This document shows positions 15,472 to 24,269 of a stretch of 40,285 nucleotides of DNA, one piece after another; the stretch's first letter is position 1, and each line of letters starts with the position of its first letter. The DNA is taken from the NCBI GenBank assembly GCA_025357875.1, contig JANYLK010000217.1, positions 1 through 40,285 on the forward strand, read 5' to 3'. This DNA is from Granulicella sp. Lineage in GTDB: Bacteria > Acidobacteriota > Terriglobia > Terriglobales > Acidobacteriaceae. Below the pieces are notes generated by a model. The model was given only the letters and a program-made list of their open reading frames with translations. It did not search any database and was not told the DNA's origin. The translations under genes and the position numbers were made by a program.

Positions 15472-16812
15472 ATGTCAACTCCCGGAGCCGCAATGCCAGA
15501 CGCGGCCAGCATCAAGCCTGCAGCAGGAAAACTCGGCATCATGACTGCCGGCATGGGAGCGGTTTGCACTACGCTCATCGCCGGAGTAGAGGCGATCCGC
15601 CAGGGACTCGCCAAGCCAATCGGCTCCATCTCGCAGATGGGAACCATCCGACTCGGCAAGCGCACAGACGCCAAGAGCCCACTCATCAAGGACTTCGTTC
15701 CGCTCGCCAAACTAGACGACCTCGTCTTCACCGGATGGGATATCTTCGGCGGCAATCTTTACGACGCAGCGAAGACTGCCGGCGTCCTCGACCGCGACCA
15801 GCTCGAGCAGATTCGCCCCTTCCTTGAAGGGATCGAGCCCATGCCGGCCGTCTTCGACCAGTACTATGTCAAGCGGCTCACCGGTAAGCGCATCAAGGAG
15901 GGCAAGAGCAAGTGTGACCTCGCGAGCCAGATTCGCAATGACATCGCCGAGTTCAAAACGAAGACCGACCGCCAGGTGCTCATCTGGACCGGATCTACTG
16001 AGATATTCATGAAAGAGAGCGCCGTCCATCAGTCGCTGGCAGCGTTTGAGAAGGGCCTCGACGACAACGATCCGGGCATCGCGCCCTCTCAGATGTATGC
16101 TTGGGCCGCACTGAAGGAAGGTATTCCATTCATCAATGGAGCGCCCAACCTCACCGTCGATATCCCTGCGATGAATGAGCTCTCGCGCAAGATGAACGCA
16201 CCCATCTGCGGGAAGGACTTCAAAACCGGGCAGACGATGATCAAAAGCGTTCTCGCTCCCGCGTTCAAGACGCGAATGCTCGGTGTCTCCGGCTGGTACT
16301 CCACCAACATCCTGGGCAACCGCGACGGCGAAGTCCTCGACGATCCCGAGTCGTTCAAGACTAAGGAAGAGTCTAAACTCGGCCTTCTGGAGATGATCCT
16401 TCAGCCCGACCTGTATCCCGACCTCTACAAGGACATTTACCATAAAGTTCGCATTAACTATTACCCGCCCCGAGGTGATAATAAAGAAGGTTGGGACAAC
16501 ATTGATATCTTCGGCTGGCTCGGTTATCCGATGCAGCTCAAGGTCGATTTCCTGTGTCGAGATTCCATACTTGCCGCTCCGCTGGCGCTCGATCTCTGCC
16601 TCTTTATGGACCTCGCCGCGCGCACTCCCAGCCTTCGCGGACTTGGCATTCAGGAGTGGCTCAGCTTCTACTTCAAGGCTCCCGACAGCGCCAAGGGCGT
16701 CTACCCCGAGCATGACCTATTCATCCAGTCGATGAAGATGAAGAACACGCTCCGTCACATCATGGGCGAGGATCTGATCACCCACCTCGGCCTTGAATAC
16801 TACGGGCAATAG
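15472..16812 (+). CDS. ino1: myo-Inositol-1-phosphate synthase
   Basis: 446 aa. It converts glucose 6-phosphate to 1L-myo-inositol 1-phosphate with bound NAD, the first step of inositol and inositol-lipid synthesis. The Rossmann start is GKLGIMTAGMGAVCTTLIAG. Family landmarks follow: GWDIFGGNLYDAA, LIWTGSTEIF, FINGAPNLTVDIPAMNEL, CGKDFKTGQTMIKSVLAPAF, GWYSTNILGNRDGEVL and the DNKEGWDNIDIFGW region. Length is normal for bacteria. The ATG at 15472 has AGAAGGG upstream. A second ATG at 15493 with GGAG five bases before it is equally possible and still keeps the Rossmann fold. A hairpin terminator follows. Confidence 0.93.
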   Translation: MSTPGAAMPDAASIKPAAGKLGIMTAGMGAVCTTLIAGVEAIRQGLAKPIGSISQMGTIRLGKRTDAKSPLIKDFVPLAKLDDLVFTGWDIFGGNLYDAAKTAGVLDRDQLEQIRPFLEGIEPMPAVFDQYYVKRLTGKRIKEGKSKCDLASQIRNDIAEFKTKTDRQVLIWTGSTEIFMKESAVHQSLAAFEKGLDDNDPGIAPSQMYAWAALKEGIPFINGAPNLTVDIPAMNELSRKMNAPICGKDFKTGQTMIKSVLAPAFKTRMLGVSGWYSTNILGNRDGEVLDDPESFKTKEESKLGLLEMILQPDLYPDLYKDIYHKVRINYYPPRGDNKEGWDNIDIFGWLGYPMQLKVDFLCRDSILAAPLALDLCLFMDLAARTPSLRGLGIQEWLSFYFKAPDSAKGVYPEHDLFIQSMKMKNTLRHIMGEDLITHLGLEYYGQ

Positions 16813-16833
16813 TGAGGGTGCGATCAATATGGA

Positions 16834-16871
16834 GACCCTGCGGCCCACAACCGCAGGGTCCCTCACGTTTT
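16834..16871 (+). terminator. Hairpin terminator after ino1
   Basis: GACCCTGCGG and CCGCAGGGTC form a perfect 10-bp stem with a 7-base loop (16834-16860), about 20 bases after the ino1 stop. A short T-run follows eight bases later, so it may only partly terminate. Confidence 0.6.
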
Positions 16872-16893
16872 GAGCGATAGAAAGAGCCGGGCT

Positions 16894-17610
16894 ATGCAAT
16901 TGGGAGACATACAGCACGAAGCAATGCTCATCTATGAAACCCTCATCGATCTCCGCGAAGATTGGTCTGGTTGCCTCGTTCTCTGTTGCGGTTCCGGATG
17001 CGCAGACGCTGGAACGCCAGCCGCGGTCAGCATAGCTGGAGGAGCCTTGCTGGCAATCGACTCAGAGGCCGCCGCGATGAAGTCGGCCATGCGCGCTGGC
17101 TATCTCGACTTCGTCGTCAGCACGCTGGACGAGGCCTTGCGCACGCTGAAGAACGAGATTCGTCAGAAGCGCCCGCTCAGCGTCGGCCTTATTGCCCCCG
17201 TAGAACCGACACTGGACGAGATTGTCGAACGTGGACTCCAGCCCGATATCGAGCTCGTGCCCCCAAGCTCCCAATATCTCAGCAACTCCGGAATTCAGAA
17301 GCTTCGCGCCCGCGGAATGCCGTACCGCATTCTTCCTTCCGAGGATGGTTTGGACGGTCGCCCAACCCGCCCCTCGATGCTGATCCTCGACCAAAAGCGG
17401 CACAACGAATATTTTTTCCCAGCGCCCGACGCGACCGCACAGCGCCAGATCGACGCGGATCTGCTTAACATCTTGCCCGCAGAAGACATCGTCCGCCGCC
17501 GCTGGGTGGAGCGAGTCCCAAAGTATCTGCGAGAGGCGCGCTCAGGAGGTCGCTCAGGAGGGCGCTGGATCTGGCTCAGTGAGGACGAGCGACACCAGTT
17601 CAGTGATTGA
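16894..17610 (+). CDS. Stand-alone urocanase-like Rossmann domain protein
   Basis: About 238 aa. The order of motifs resembles the NAD-binding core of urocanate hydratase: a Gly-rich GCADAGTPAAVSIAGGALLA, then the helix AAMKSAMRAGYLDFVVSTLD, then LKNEIRQKRPLSVGLIAPVE, then PSSQYLSNSG. These parallel the HutU segments around its GMSGAQPKAA, QGWLDEV and PLSIGYLGN. The flanking HutU domains are missing, so urocanase activity itself is doubtful. The C-terminus has a RSGGRSGGRW repeat. The start at ATG 16894 has only a weak ribosome binding site; a TTG at 16870 is possible. It follows ino1 after a terminator and ends seven bases before the convergent engB. Its function is unknown. Confidence 0.75.
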   Translation: MQLGDIQHEAMLIYETLIDLREDWSGCLVLCCGSGCADAGTPAAVSIAGGALLAIDSEAAAMKSAMRAGYLDFVVSTLDEALRTLKNEIRQKRPLSVGLIAPVEPTLDEIVERGLQPDIELVPPSSQYLSNSGIQKLRARGMPYRILPSEDGLDGRPTRPSMLILDQKRHNEYFFPAPDATAQRQIDADLLNILPAEDIVRRRWVERVPKYLREARSGGRSGGRWIWLSEDERHQFSD

Positions 17611-17616
17611 TTCGAA

Positions 17617-18231
17617 TCAATCGGTCACAGCCATCAGCCGAGCCCACAGGCTTTTGGTGCCTGCTTCGGCTTTAGTCGCTGATACTGCCAGCACCTCATC
17701 TACCTCGTGCTCGCGCTTCAATGCCGCAATGCTCTTTGCAAGGGCATTACTTCCGAGCCGGTCCGATTTTGTTCCCACGACCAGATACGGACGCTGAGTC
17801 AGCTTGAAGAAGTCGATGAGTTGCTTGTCGCTTGGTTGAGGCGGAATGTTGGTATCCACGAGGCAAATACCCAGCGCCAGCGTCTCCCGCTCGGCAAGAT
17901 ACGGCTCAATGAACTTCGGCCATTCAGCCGAGATTGACTTCGAGATCTTCGCGTAGCCGTAACCAGGAAGGTCAGCGAAGATCAGCGTTGGCCGCTGCTT
18001 CTTCTTTTCGCCAACGCCTTCGTGCAGTGCAAAGAAGTTGATCGCGCGGGTTCGCCCGGGAGTGGACGATGTATGCGCTTGCTTCGATCCCAGCAGCGCA
18101 TTAATCAGCGATGACTTGCCCACATTCGATCGCCCGAGGAAGGCTATTTCCGGCGCGCCAAAAGTCTTTGCCTCAGTAGGGAAGTGAGCGACATCGGTCG
18201 CGGAGAGCAGGAAGACCGGAGTCAGTCGCAT
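17617..18231 (-). CDS. engB: Ribosome-biogenesis GTPase EngB (YsxC/YihA)
   Basis: 204 aa, the normal size for this essential GTPase that helps late assembly of the large ribosomal subunit. G1 is GRSNVGKS (33-40), the G2 region is STPGRTRAINFF, G3 is DLPGYGYAK, G4 is GTKSDR and G5 is SATKAEAG. It is transcribed away from the GlmS-like gene and converges with the urocanase-like gene, leaving six bases between the stops. An insertion GVGEKKKQ between G2 and G3 is slightly longer than in E. coli. Confidence 0.95.
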   Translation of the reverse strand: MRLTPVFLLSATDVAHFPTEAKTFGAPEIAFLGRSNVGKSSLINALLGSKQAHTSSTPGRTRAINFFALHEGVGEKKKQRPTLIFADLPGYGYAKISKSISAEWPKFIEPYLAERETLALGICLVDTNIPPQPSDKQLIDFFKLTQRPYLVVGTKSDRLGSNALAKSIAALKREHEVDEVLAVSATKAEAGTKSLWARLMAVTD

Positions 18232-18285
18232 CGTTCCAGTCTAGTGCATCCATGTGCAATCATCATCCTTAGGAGATCAAAAGCC

Positions 18286-19443
18286 ATGCCGTTGCAGTCG
18301 CCGTCGCGCGTCTTTCACCATCACATGCTGCGCGAGATTTACGAGCAGCCCTCCGCCATCGTGCGCACGCTTGAATACTACCTTGACCTCTCCGGCCCCG
18401 TGCCCCGCTTCCGTGACGATCGGTTATCCGCCGTTGCTGCGCTGATCCGTCATCATCCGGATCTGATCATCGCTGCGAGTGGTTCCAGCCGCCACGCAGG
18501 CCTAGCTGCTGAAATTCTGTTGGAGGATCTCGCAGGCCTGGTCGTCGATGTGGAGTACGCCAGCGAATACGCGTGCCGATCGACCACCCTTCGCCGCCAT
18601 CCCGACAACCCGAGCCCTGTGCTGGTGCTATCGCAGTCGGGAGAGACGGCAGACACGCTTGCGGCGCTCCGCGAGGCGGCTCGGCGCGGCCACCCTACCA
18701 TTGCCGTCACCAACGTCCATGGCTCGACCATGGCGCGCGAAGCAACGGTAGACCTCGCCACACTAGCTGGCATAGAACTTGCAATTCCGGCTACCAAGAG
18801 CTTCACAACCCAGCTCGCGTTGATCGTGGTGTTGGCTCTGCTGGCTGCAGATGAACGCCGCGCGCTTCAGCCAGCCGAGATTGAGGAGCGACTGGCAGCG
18901 CTGGTCACTGTTCCCACGTCGATCGCGGCGCAGCTTCCCACATGGGAGCGGACGATTGCTGCGCTTGCTCCAACCTATGCGGATGCGCGAACTTTTCTTT
19001 ACCTTGGGCGCGGCGTGCATTACGCGATCGCTCGCGAGGGCGCGCTGAAGCTGAAGGAATCCTCGTACCTGCATGCCGAGGGTTATCCTAGCGGGGAGCT
19101 CAAGCATGGACCAAATGCTCTCGTCTCTCCTGAAGTTCCGCTCGTGGTGCTGGCCACTGTCGACACCGACGATCCCGAGTCGCTGCTGCGCTATGAGAAA
19201 ACCGTGTCTCTGCTTTACGACATGCGTGAGCAGGGGGCGCGTGTGCTGGCACTCGCCAATGCTGGCGACGCGACCATTGCGTCGCTTGCCTCCCACACCA
19301 TTCCCATTGAGCCAGCCGCGGAAGCGCTGCTGCCCATGTCAGAGGTTGTCCCTCTGCAACTTTTTGCTTACTTCATGGCAGTCGACCATGGCGTCGATGT
19401 CGATCGTCCCCGCAACCTGACTAAGGCTGTCACCACGGAATAG
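18286..19443 (+). CDS. GlmS-like double-SIS isomerase/deaminase without amidotransferase domain
   Basis: 385 aa with two SIS domains that closely follow the isomerase half of GlmS: SQSGETADTLAALREA (116-131), PATKSFTTQLAL, LKLKESSYLHAEGYPSGELKHGP and the C-terminal DVDRPRNLTKAVTTE, whose Lys corresponds to the GlmS ring-opening Lys. The N-terminal glutamine amidotransferase domain, with its catalytic Cys1, is absent. The protein therefore probably acts on a hexosamine phosphate as an isomerase or deaminase (AgaS or GlmD-like) rather than using glutamine. The ATG at 18286 has AGGAG ten bases upstream. It is divergent from engB. Confidence 0.88.
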   Translation: MPLQSPSRVFHHHMLREIYEQPSAIVRTLEYYLDLSGPVPRFRDDRLSAVAALIRHHPDLIIAASGSSRHAGLAAEILLEDLAGLVVDVEYASEYACRSTTLRRHPDNPSPVLVLSQSGETADTLAALREAARRGHPTIAVTNVHGSTMAREATVDLATLAGIELAIPATKSFTTQLALIVVLALLAADERRALQPAEIEERLAALVTVPTSIAAQLPTWERTIAALAPTYADARTFLYLGRGVHYAIAREGALKLKESSYLHAEGYPSGELKHGPNALVSPEVPLVVLATVDTDDPESLLRYEKTVSLLYDMREQGARVLALANAGDATIASLASHTIPIEPAAEALLPMSEVVPLQLFAYFMAVDHGVDVDRPRNLTKAVTTE

Positions 19444-19556
19444 ATACCAGTTGAGCCGTCATTTCTGGCTGAACCAAGCGTCAGAGGGGTGTGGTACGCT
19501 TCATGGCACGGTCCCGGAATTCATGAATTCCAAACAAAAGTTTTAAGGAGATAGTG

Positions 19557-20582
19557 ATGCAAGCCGACACCTACGCTGCAGCCCCGTTGAACCCCGGCCT
19601 AGTTTTTGACATGATGCAGGCACACCAGCGAACGGCCGCACTGAGAGCTGCAATCGAGCTGGACGTCTTTCGCGCTGTAGGCAAGGGGCCGGGAGATGTG
19701 GCCTCCATCGCGCGCCACTGCTCGTCGTCGGAGCGCGGTATTCGAATCCTGTGCGACTACCTCACAATCAACGGCATTTTGGTCAAGCAGGACGGACACT
19801 ACAAACACACTCTCAGCAGTGCGGCGTTTCTTGATCCGGAATCGCGGGCGTGCATGGCGTCGATCGTCCAGTTCATGAGCAACCCCACAATTCTGGAGCC
19901 ATACCTGCATTTGGCGGAAGTCGTACGCACCGGCCATACGAATTTGCCGGGAGAGGGCAGCGTTGAGTCGGAAAATCTTATATGGGTGCAATTTGCAGAG
20001 ACGATGGCGCCGATGATGGCCCCCATGGTGGGCCCACTTGGTGTGATCGTGCTGGAGGGATGCGTGGGACCAATGCGGGTTCTGGACATCGCCGCAGGCC
20101 ATGGCCTCTTCGGCATCGAGATCGCTAAAAAGAACTCCAAGGCTCGCGTGACTGGTCTTGATTGGGCGCCTGTGCTGCGCGTTGCTTTGGAGAATGCTCG
20201 CAAGGCCGGTGTTCAGGACCGCTACGACATGCTACCTGGCAGCGCCTTCGAAGTCGACTTTGGTGGCCCGTATGACGCAGTGCTACTCACCAATTTCCTG
20301 TACCACTTTGATCCTCCAACATGCGTGACTTTGCTGAAGAAGGTGCGCGGAGCCCTAAAGCCCGGCGGCCGAGCCGCCACGCTGGAGTTCGTGCCCAACG
20401 AGGACCGGGTTTCGCCCCCTGTGCCGGCCGCTTTCAGCATGATCATGCTGGCCACGACCACCGCGGGCGACGCCTACACCTTGAATGAACTCACAACAAT
20501 GTATACAGACGCAGGTTTTTCGGGCATGACAGCGCACCCTATACCCATGAGTCCTCACACGGTGGTCATGGGGCGCGCGTAG
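19557..20582 (+). CDS. SAM-dependent O-methyltransferase, family 2 type
   Basis: 341 aa. The N-terminal winged-helix dimerisation domain spans about 15-100 (AHQRTAALRAAIELDVFRAV, GIRILCDYLTINGIL). The C-terminal Rossmann methyltransferase domain has motif I VLDIAAGHGLFGIEIA (175-190), an acidic ribose-binding LDWAPV, and the substrate region LLTNFLYHFDP and GALKPGGRAATLEF. The layout matches the plant-type O-methyltransferases and bacterial carotenoid or polyketide O-methyltransferases. The substrate cannot be told. AAGGAG six bases before the ATG at 19557 fixes the start; a GTG lies just before it. The gene appears to stand alone, with no biosynthetic cluster around it. Confidence 0.88.
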   Translation: MQADTYAAAPLNPGLVFDMMQAHQRTAALRAAIELDVFRAVGKGPGDVASIARHCSSSERGIRILCDYLTINGILVKQDGHYKHTLSSAAFLDPESRACMASIVQFMSNPTILEPYLHLAEVVRTGHTNLPGEGSVESENLIWVQFAETMAPMMAPMVGPLGVIVLEGCVGPMRVLDIAAGHGLFGIEIAKKNSKARVTGLDWAPVLRVALENARKAGVQDRYDMLPGSAFEVDFGGPYDAVLLTNFLYHFDPPTCVTLLKKVRGALKPGGRAATLEFVPNEDRVSPPVPAAFSMIMLATTTAGDAYTLNELTTMYTDAGFSGMTAHPIPMSPHTVVMGRA

Positions 20583-20688
20583 TTCTCGGGAATTTAGGCG
20601 AATTCTGACTGCAAGGTTCTGCTGGAGTGAATCCGAATTGAGTGTCGTTCTAACATGCGCATAAGTTAGACTCGCCGGGGTGGTGACG

Positions 20689-21144
20689 ATGAAGATTATG
20701 TTTCTCGCAACGAGTGGGCTGGCGATATTTCTATTGCCGGGGGTTGCCGGATCGGGACAGACCGCATTATCGACCGCAACTGAAACACCGTCGACCGCTG
20801 CTAGCTACGTGAATGAGAACTCGACCGACCCTGCTCCTCTGAAGCTGAGAAACGTCAACGGAGTCGTCCGCGGCTTGGGCGGGGACGCCATGTCCAGAGC
20901 GTCGGTCTCGTTGTTTACAGAACAAGGGCACGCACTAATCGGTACCATCGTGAGCGATAGAGATGGAAAGTTCCGGTTCGGCAGAGTTGACAAGGGACTC
21001 TACCGCATCGTCGCGCGGATCGAGGGGCTGTGCACGGCCAACATCCCGATTGTGGTCGAGTCTTCACTGCTGGCACATCGCAGGGTGGTGATCACGATGC
21101 GCCCAAAAGACATCGACACATGCAGCTACGGCCTGGCGAAATAA
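20689..21144 (+). CDS. Secreted protein with carboxypeptidase-regulatory-like domain
   Basis: About 151 aa. The signal peptide (MFLATSGLAIFLLPGVAGSG) is followed by a linker rich in Thr/Ser/Ala. The C-terminal two thirds form one carboxypeptidase-regulatory-like beta-sandwich: NGVVRGLGGDAMSRASVSLF, then IVSDRDGKFRFGRVDKGLYR, IVVESSLLAHRRVVITM. Such domains are abundant in Acidobacteria envelope proteins, where they occur alone or in front of TonB receptors. Two GTG codons just upstream (20680, 20683) are alternative starts. The role is unknown. Confidence 0.78.
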   Translation: MKIMFLATSGLAIFLLPGVAGSGQTALSTATETPSTAASYVNENSTDPAPLKLRNVNGVVRGLGGDAMSRASVSLFTEQGHALIGTIVSDRDGKFRFGRVDKGLYRIVARIEGLCTANIPIVVESSLLAHRRVVITMRPKDIDTCSYGLAK

Positions 21145-21198
21145 GCACTTCGTGCCATTGTCGACGCTTCGCGTGAAAAGCAAGAAACAAGCTGTTAA

Positions 21199-21537
21199 TT
21201 ACTGGGCGGCGAGGTCAAAGACCTTCTCCATTGGGGCCCAACGGCGTACCGGGTCTGCGCCTGCAGGGACTGCCTGAAAGTTTCCCATTAGGGCCTCCCA
21301 CTCCATCACCTTGGGGTTGGCGGCGTCCATGGCGGCCTTTTTCTCGAAAGAGAAGTTTCTGCTGACGTCCATGATCATGAACATGCGGGTGCCGTGCACG
21401 TAAATCTCCATTCCCGTGACGCCTGAATCGAAGAGACTATCGCGAATCTCCGGCCAGATTTTTTCGTGGTGGAGCTTGTACTCAGCGATCTTTTTGGGAT
21501 CGTCCTGCAGGTCGAGCGTAAGGCAATATCTTGACAT
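21199..21537 (-). CDS. rhaM: L-rhamnose mutarotase
   Basis: 112 aa, the family's usual size. It interconverts alpha- and beta-L-rhamnose for catabolism. Landmarks are RYCLTLDLQDDPKKIAEY, HHEKIWPEIRDSLFDSGVTG, MEIYVHGTRMFMIMDV and the C-terminal RRWAPMEKVFDL. His and Tyr residues near residues 20-60 form the sugar pocket in known structures. GGGAG precedes the ATG at 21537. No other rhamnose genes are in the window, so its pathway partners must lie elsewhere. Confidence 0.93.
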   Translation of the reverse strand: MSRYCLTLDLQDDPKKIAEYKLHHEKIWPEIRDSLFDSGVTGMEIYVHGTRMFMIMDVSRNFSFEKKAAMDAANPKVMEWEALMGNFQAVPAGADPVRRWAPMEKVFDLAAQ

Positions 21538-21736
21538 AGATCTCCCGTTCGTGTTGTAGGGTATGCGGCTATTGCGTTTGGCGGACAGCATTCGCGTAGG
21601 TTGTCGAGAAATATGGCCGTCGTTCCTTGAGCAGGCTACCATTGCAGTCATTCGACCGCAAAGTTCGTGCGAGTGCTAGTCTTAAAGACGGACCGGAGCC
21701 GCGTGAAAATACGCGGGAATCAAGACAAAGAAGCGA

Positions 21737-24247
21737 ATGGGGAAGCCGAGCAGCACCAACCCAATGCGCGAATCAGCACGCCTGCCTACGGCGCCTCGCG
21801 GTAACTTCGCGCGCCTTGGCGTGGCGATGGTACTGGCGACTTTTCTGGCGTGTCCAGCGCAAACCGAGACCCAAACTGCTTTACTCCCGCTGGTGCTCCC
21901 ATCTGCTCTTGTGTTCGACGCTCAAGGCAACCTCTACTTTACCGAGACCGGCAATCACATAGTCCGAAGGTTCTCTGTGGCGGGGATTGTGACCACCGTT
22001 GCGGGCAACGGAACTCAGGGCTTTGCGGGCGACTATGGACCGGCGACAACTGCGGAACTAAATTCTCCTTCCGGGCTCGCTATGGATACAGCGGGCGATC
22101 TTTACATAGCCGACTCGCACAATCATCGGGTGCGCAAAGTCGCGGCTAATACCGGCACCATAACGACGATCGTTGGTACTGGTGTGGCCGGATTTTCTGG
22201 CGATGGCGGTTCGGCTACCATGGCACGACTTGATCTGCCTACTTCGCTTGCTGTTGATGTGGCCGGAAACGTCTATGTTGCGGACACGGACAACCACCGC
22301 GTGCGCAGAATCGCAGCGGGCACGGGACTGATCACGACGGTCGCAGGCAACGGTGTCCAGGCTTTCGCTGGAGACAATGGTCCGGCTACAGCGGCCGCGA
22401 TCGACTCACCCAATGGTCTGGCGATCGATGCTGGCGGGAATCTGTATTTGGCGGACACGCATAACGGCCGAGTACGCGAGGTCAATGGGGCTACAGGCAT
22501 CATCACCACCGTTGCGGGATCGACAGCTCTGCAAGCGTACGGCGGTGATAGTGGCGCAGCAACCGCGGCCGGGCTGGCATTGCCGCGCGGGCTGACTATC
22601 GATGTCGAGGGCAATCTCTATGTCGCGGACAGTGCGAATCATCGCATCCGGCGCATCTCGAGTCTGGGAGTAATCACTACGGTCGCAGGGCAAGGAGCCC
22701 AGACCTTTGCTGGTGACGAAGCGCCAGCAGTGGCAGCGAGCTTGAATACGCCGCGTTCGGTTGCGATTTCGCCAGCCGGTTTACTTACGCTGACCGATAG
22801 CGAGAATCAACGCATCCGCCAGTTGGACGCATTGCCCGCGCCGGGGCCGGACATCCACACCATTGCAGGAGTAGGAACAATCTCGCCAGGGCTACTGATG
22901 CTCACCGGGCCTTCGGTGGTTACCTACGGAAGCGGCAGAATAACGGCGACACTGAGCGCAACCACACATGCTACGGGCATCATTACGTTTTTGGATACCA
23001 ATGCAAGCACCGCTGTGACGGCAGGCGTTACGACGTTGAGTGCTAACTCAGCCATGCTCGATACATCAAGCCTCGCCGCCGGTCCTCATAGCGTGGTCGC
23101 GATCTACGAGGGCGATGCAACTCACCCGGCCGCGCAGTCTTCCGTTCTGGCACTGACGGTGATGCCGCTCAGCGTCACAGCTACGGCTGGTAACTTGTCG
23201 ATCCTTTACGGTCAGCCTATCCCCACGCTTGGCGGTGTGCTCAGCGGCGTACTCGCGCAGGACGCGGGTAAAGTTACCGCAGTATTCTCGACGAGTGCGG
23301 GGCCCTTGTCTCCCGTGGGACTCTATCCCGTCGCCGCTACCCTGACCGGTAGCTCGGCAGGGAATTATGCGGTCTGGATTACAACCGCCGACCTCAGCAT
23401 TGCCCAGGCTCCCACATTGATAGCGCTGTCGCCCTCGACCAGTACGCCGGGATTGGGTCAGCCATTTACGTTGACCATCCAGGCGGTGAGCACCACCAGC
23501 GGCATGCCGACCGGCAGCGTTACTTTGCTGGACGGAGCGACAGTAATGTCTGTCGCGCCACTCTCGGGCGGGGGATTGACGATTGGCACTAGTACTCTTG
23601 GGCTAGGAGCGCATAGCTTGAGGGTCAATTATTCGGGCGACACAAATTTTCTTTCCAGCACATCCGCTGTGGTGGCTATTACGGTCGGTGCGACGTCCGA
23701 CTTCACACTAACTTCCACGGGTGCTATCTCGCAGGCCGTTCCCGCGGGCAGTGCCGCCACTTTCAGCTTCTCGGTGGCGATACAGGGAGCGACGATGGCT
23801 AGCCCGATTACGTTCGCTGTACAGGGAACCCCGCTTGGCGCGACGGCATCTCTAAGCCCGGCGTATCTGCCTCCCAGCGGCGCTGTCACAAACTTCACGC
23901 TGACGATCCAGACCCCGCTTGCGGCGCTGAAGCGGCCATCCTGGCCCTCATCGCCAGGCAATGGAAAAATTTCTGGGCTGGTGTTACTGGGTATTCTGCT
24001 ATTTCCGGCAATCGGTCTCGCGCGTCGTAGCTCACCGAAACGCTGGCGTGGCCTATCCATGATTTTCGTAGCGGCTCTATCCTGTTTGCTACTTGCAGTG
24101 GCGGCTATCGGCTGCGGCGACCGCATCAACACGGCGTCCGAGTCAGTCAACGCGAAGACTTACACGATTACCGTTACCGGCACCGCCACCAGTTCCATCG
24201 GGACTGCTTTACAGCACTCGGCGAACGTTACGTTGAAGGTGCTGTAG
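21737..24247 (+). CDS. Large secreted NHL-repeat and Ig-like domain protein
   Basis: 836 aa. A basic N-terminus and hydrophobic segment (GVAMVLATFLACPAQT) indicate export. About residues 50-370 form six NHL repeats of 55-57 residues, each with the pattern DxxGNLYxADxxNHRVRRI then ITTVAGNGxxxFxGDxGPA, which should close a six-bladed beta-propeller. Residues about 390-720 hold Ig-like and MBG-type beta-sandwich repeats (LSVTATAGNLSILYGQPIP, SGMPTGSVTLLDGATVM). Near the C-terminus two hydrophobic helices with a basic loop (VLLGILLFPAIGLARR, FVAALSCLLLAVAAIGCG) come before a final pair of beta strands. It is probably a surface protein for carbohydrate or protein binding. Confidence 0.88.
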   Translation: MGKPSSTNPMRESARLPTAPRGNFARLGVAMVLATFLACPAQTETQTALLPLVLPSALVFDAQGNLYFTETGNHIVRRFSVAGIVTTVAGNGTQGFAGDYGPATTAELNSPSGLAMDTAGDLYIADSHNHRVRKVAANTGTITTIVGTGVAGFSGDGGSATMARLDLPTSLAVDVAGNVYVADTDNHRVRRIAAGTGLITTVAGNGVQAFAGDNGPATAAAIDSPNGLAIDAGGNLYLADTHNGRVREVNGATGIITTVAGSTALQAYGGDSGAATAAGLALPRGLTIDVEGNLYVADSANHRIRRISSLGVITTVAGQGAQTFAGDEAPAVAASLNTPRSVAISPAGLLTLTDSENQRIRQLDALPAPGPDIHTIAGVGTISPGLLMLTGPSVVTYGSGRITATLSATTHATGIITFLDTNASTAVTAGVTTLSANSAMLDTSSLAAGPHSVVAIYEGDATHPAAQSSVLALTVMPLSVTATAGNLSILYGQPIPTLGGVLSGVLAQDAGKVTAVFSTSAGPLSPVGLYPVAATLTGSSAGNYAVWITTADLSIAQAPTLIALSPSTSTPGLGQPFTLTIQAVSTTSGMPTGSVTLLDGATVMSVAPLSGGGLTIGTSTLGLGAHSLRVNYSGDTNFLSSTSAVVAITVGATSDFTLTSTGAISQAVPAGSAATFSFSVAIQGATMASPITFAVQGTPLGATASLSPAYLPPSGAVTNFTLTIQTPLAALKRPSWPSSPGNGKISGLVLLGILLFPAIGLARRSSPKRWRGLSMIFVAALSCLLLAVAAIGCGDRINTASESVNAKTYTITVTGTATSSIGTALQHSANVTLKVL

Positions 24248-24269
24248 TCGAGCGGTGGTTGGGCCTAAC

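Noticed and set aside
15712..16713. 333-codon frame opposite ino1
   Set aside because: It is the antisense shadow of a clear enzyme gene, caused by high third-position GC; no signals of its own.
21737..22850. Tandem DNA repeats that might be a CRISPR or satellite array
   Set aside because: The repetition has a period of about 165 bases, varies in sequence and stays in frame: these are the NHL repeats of the protein.
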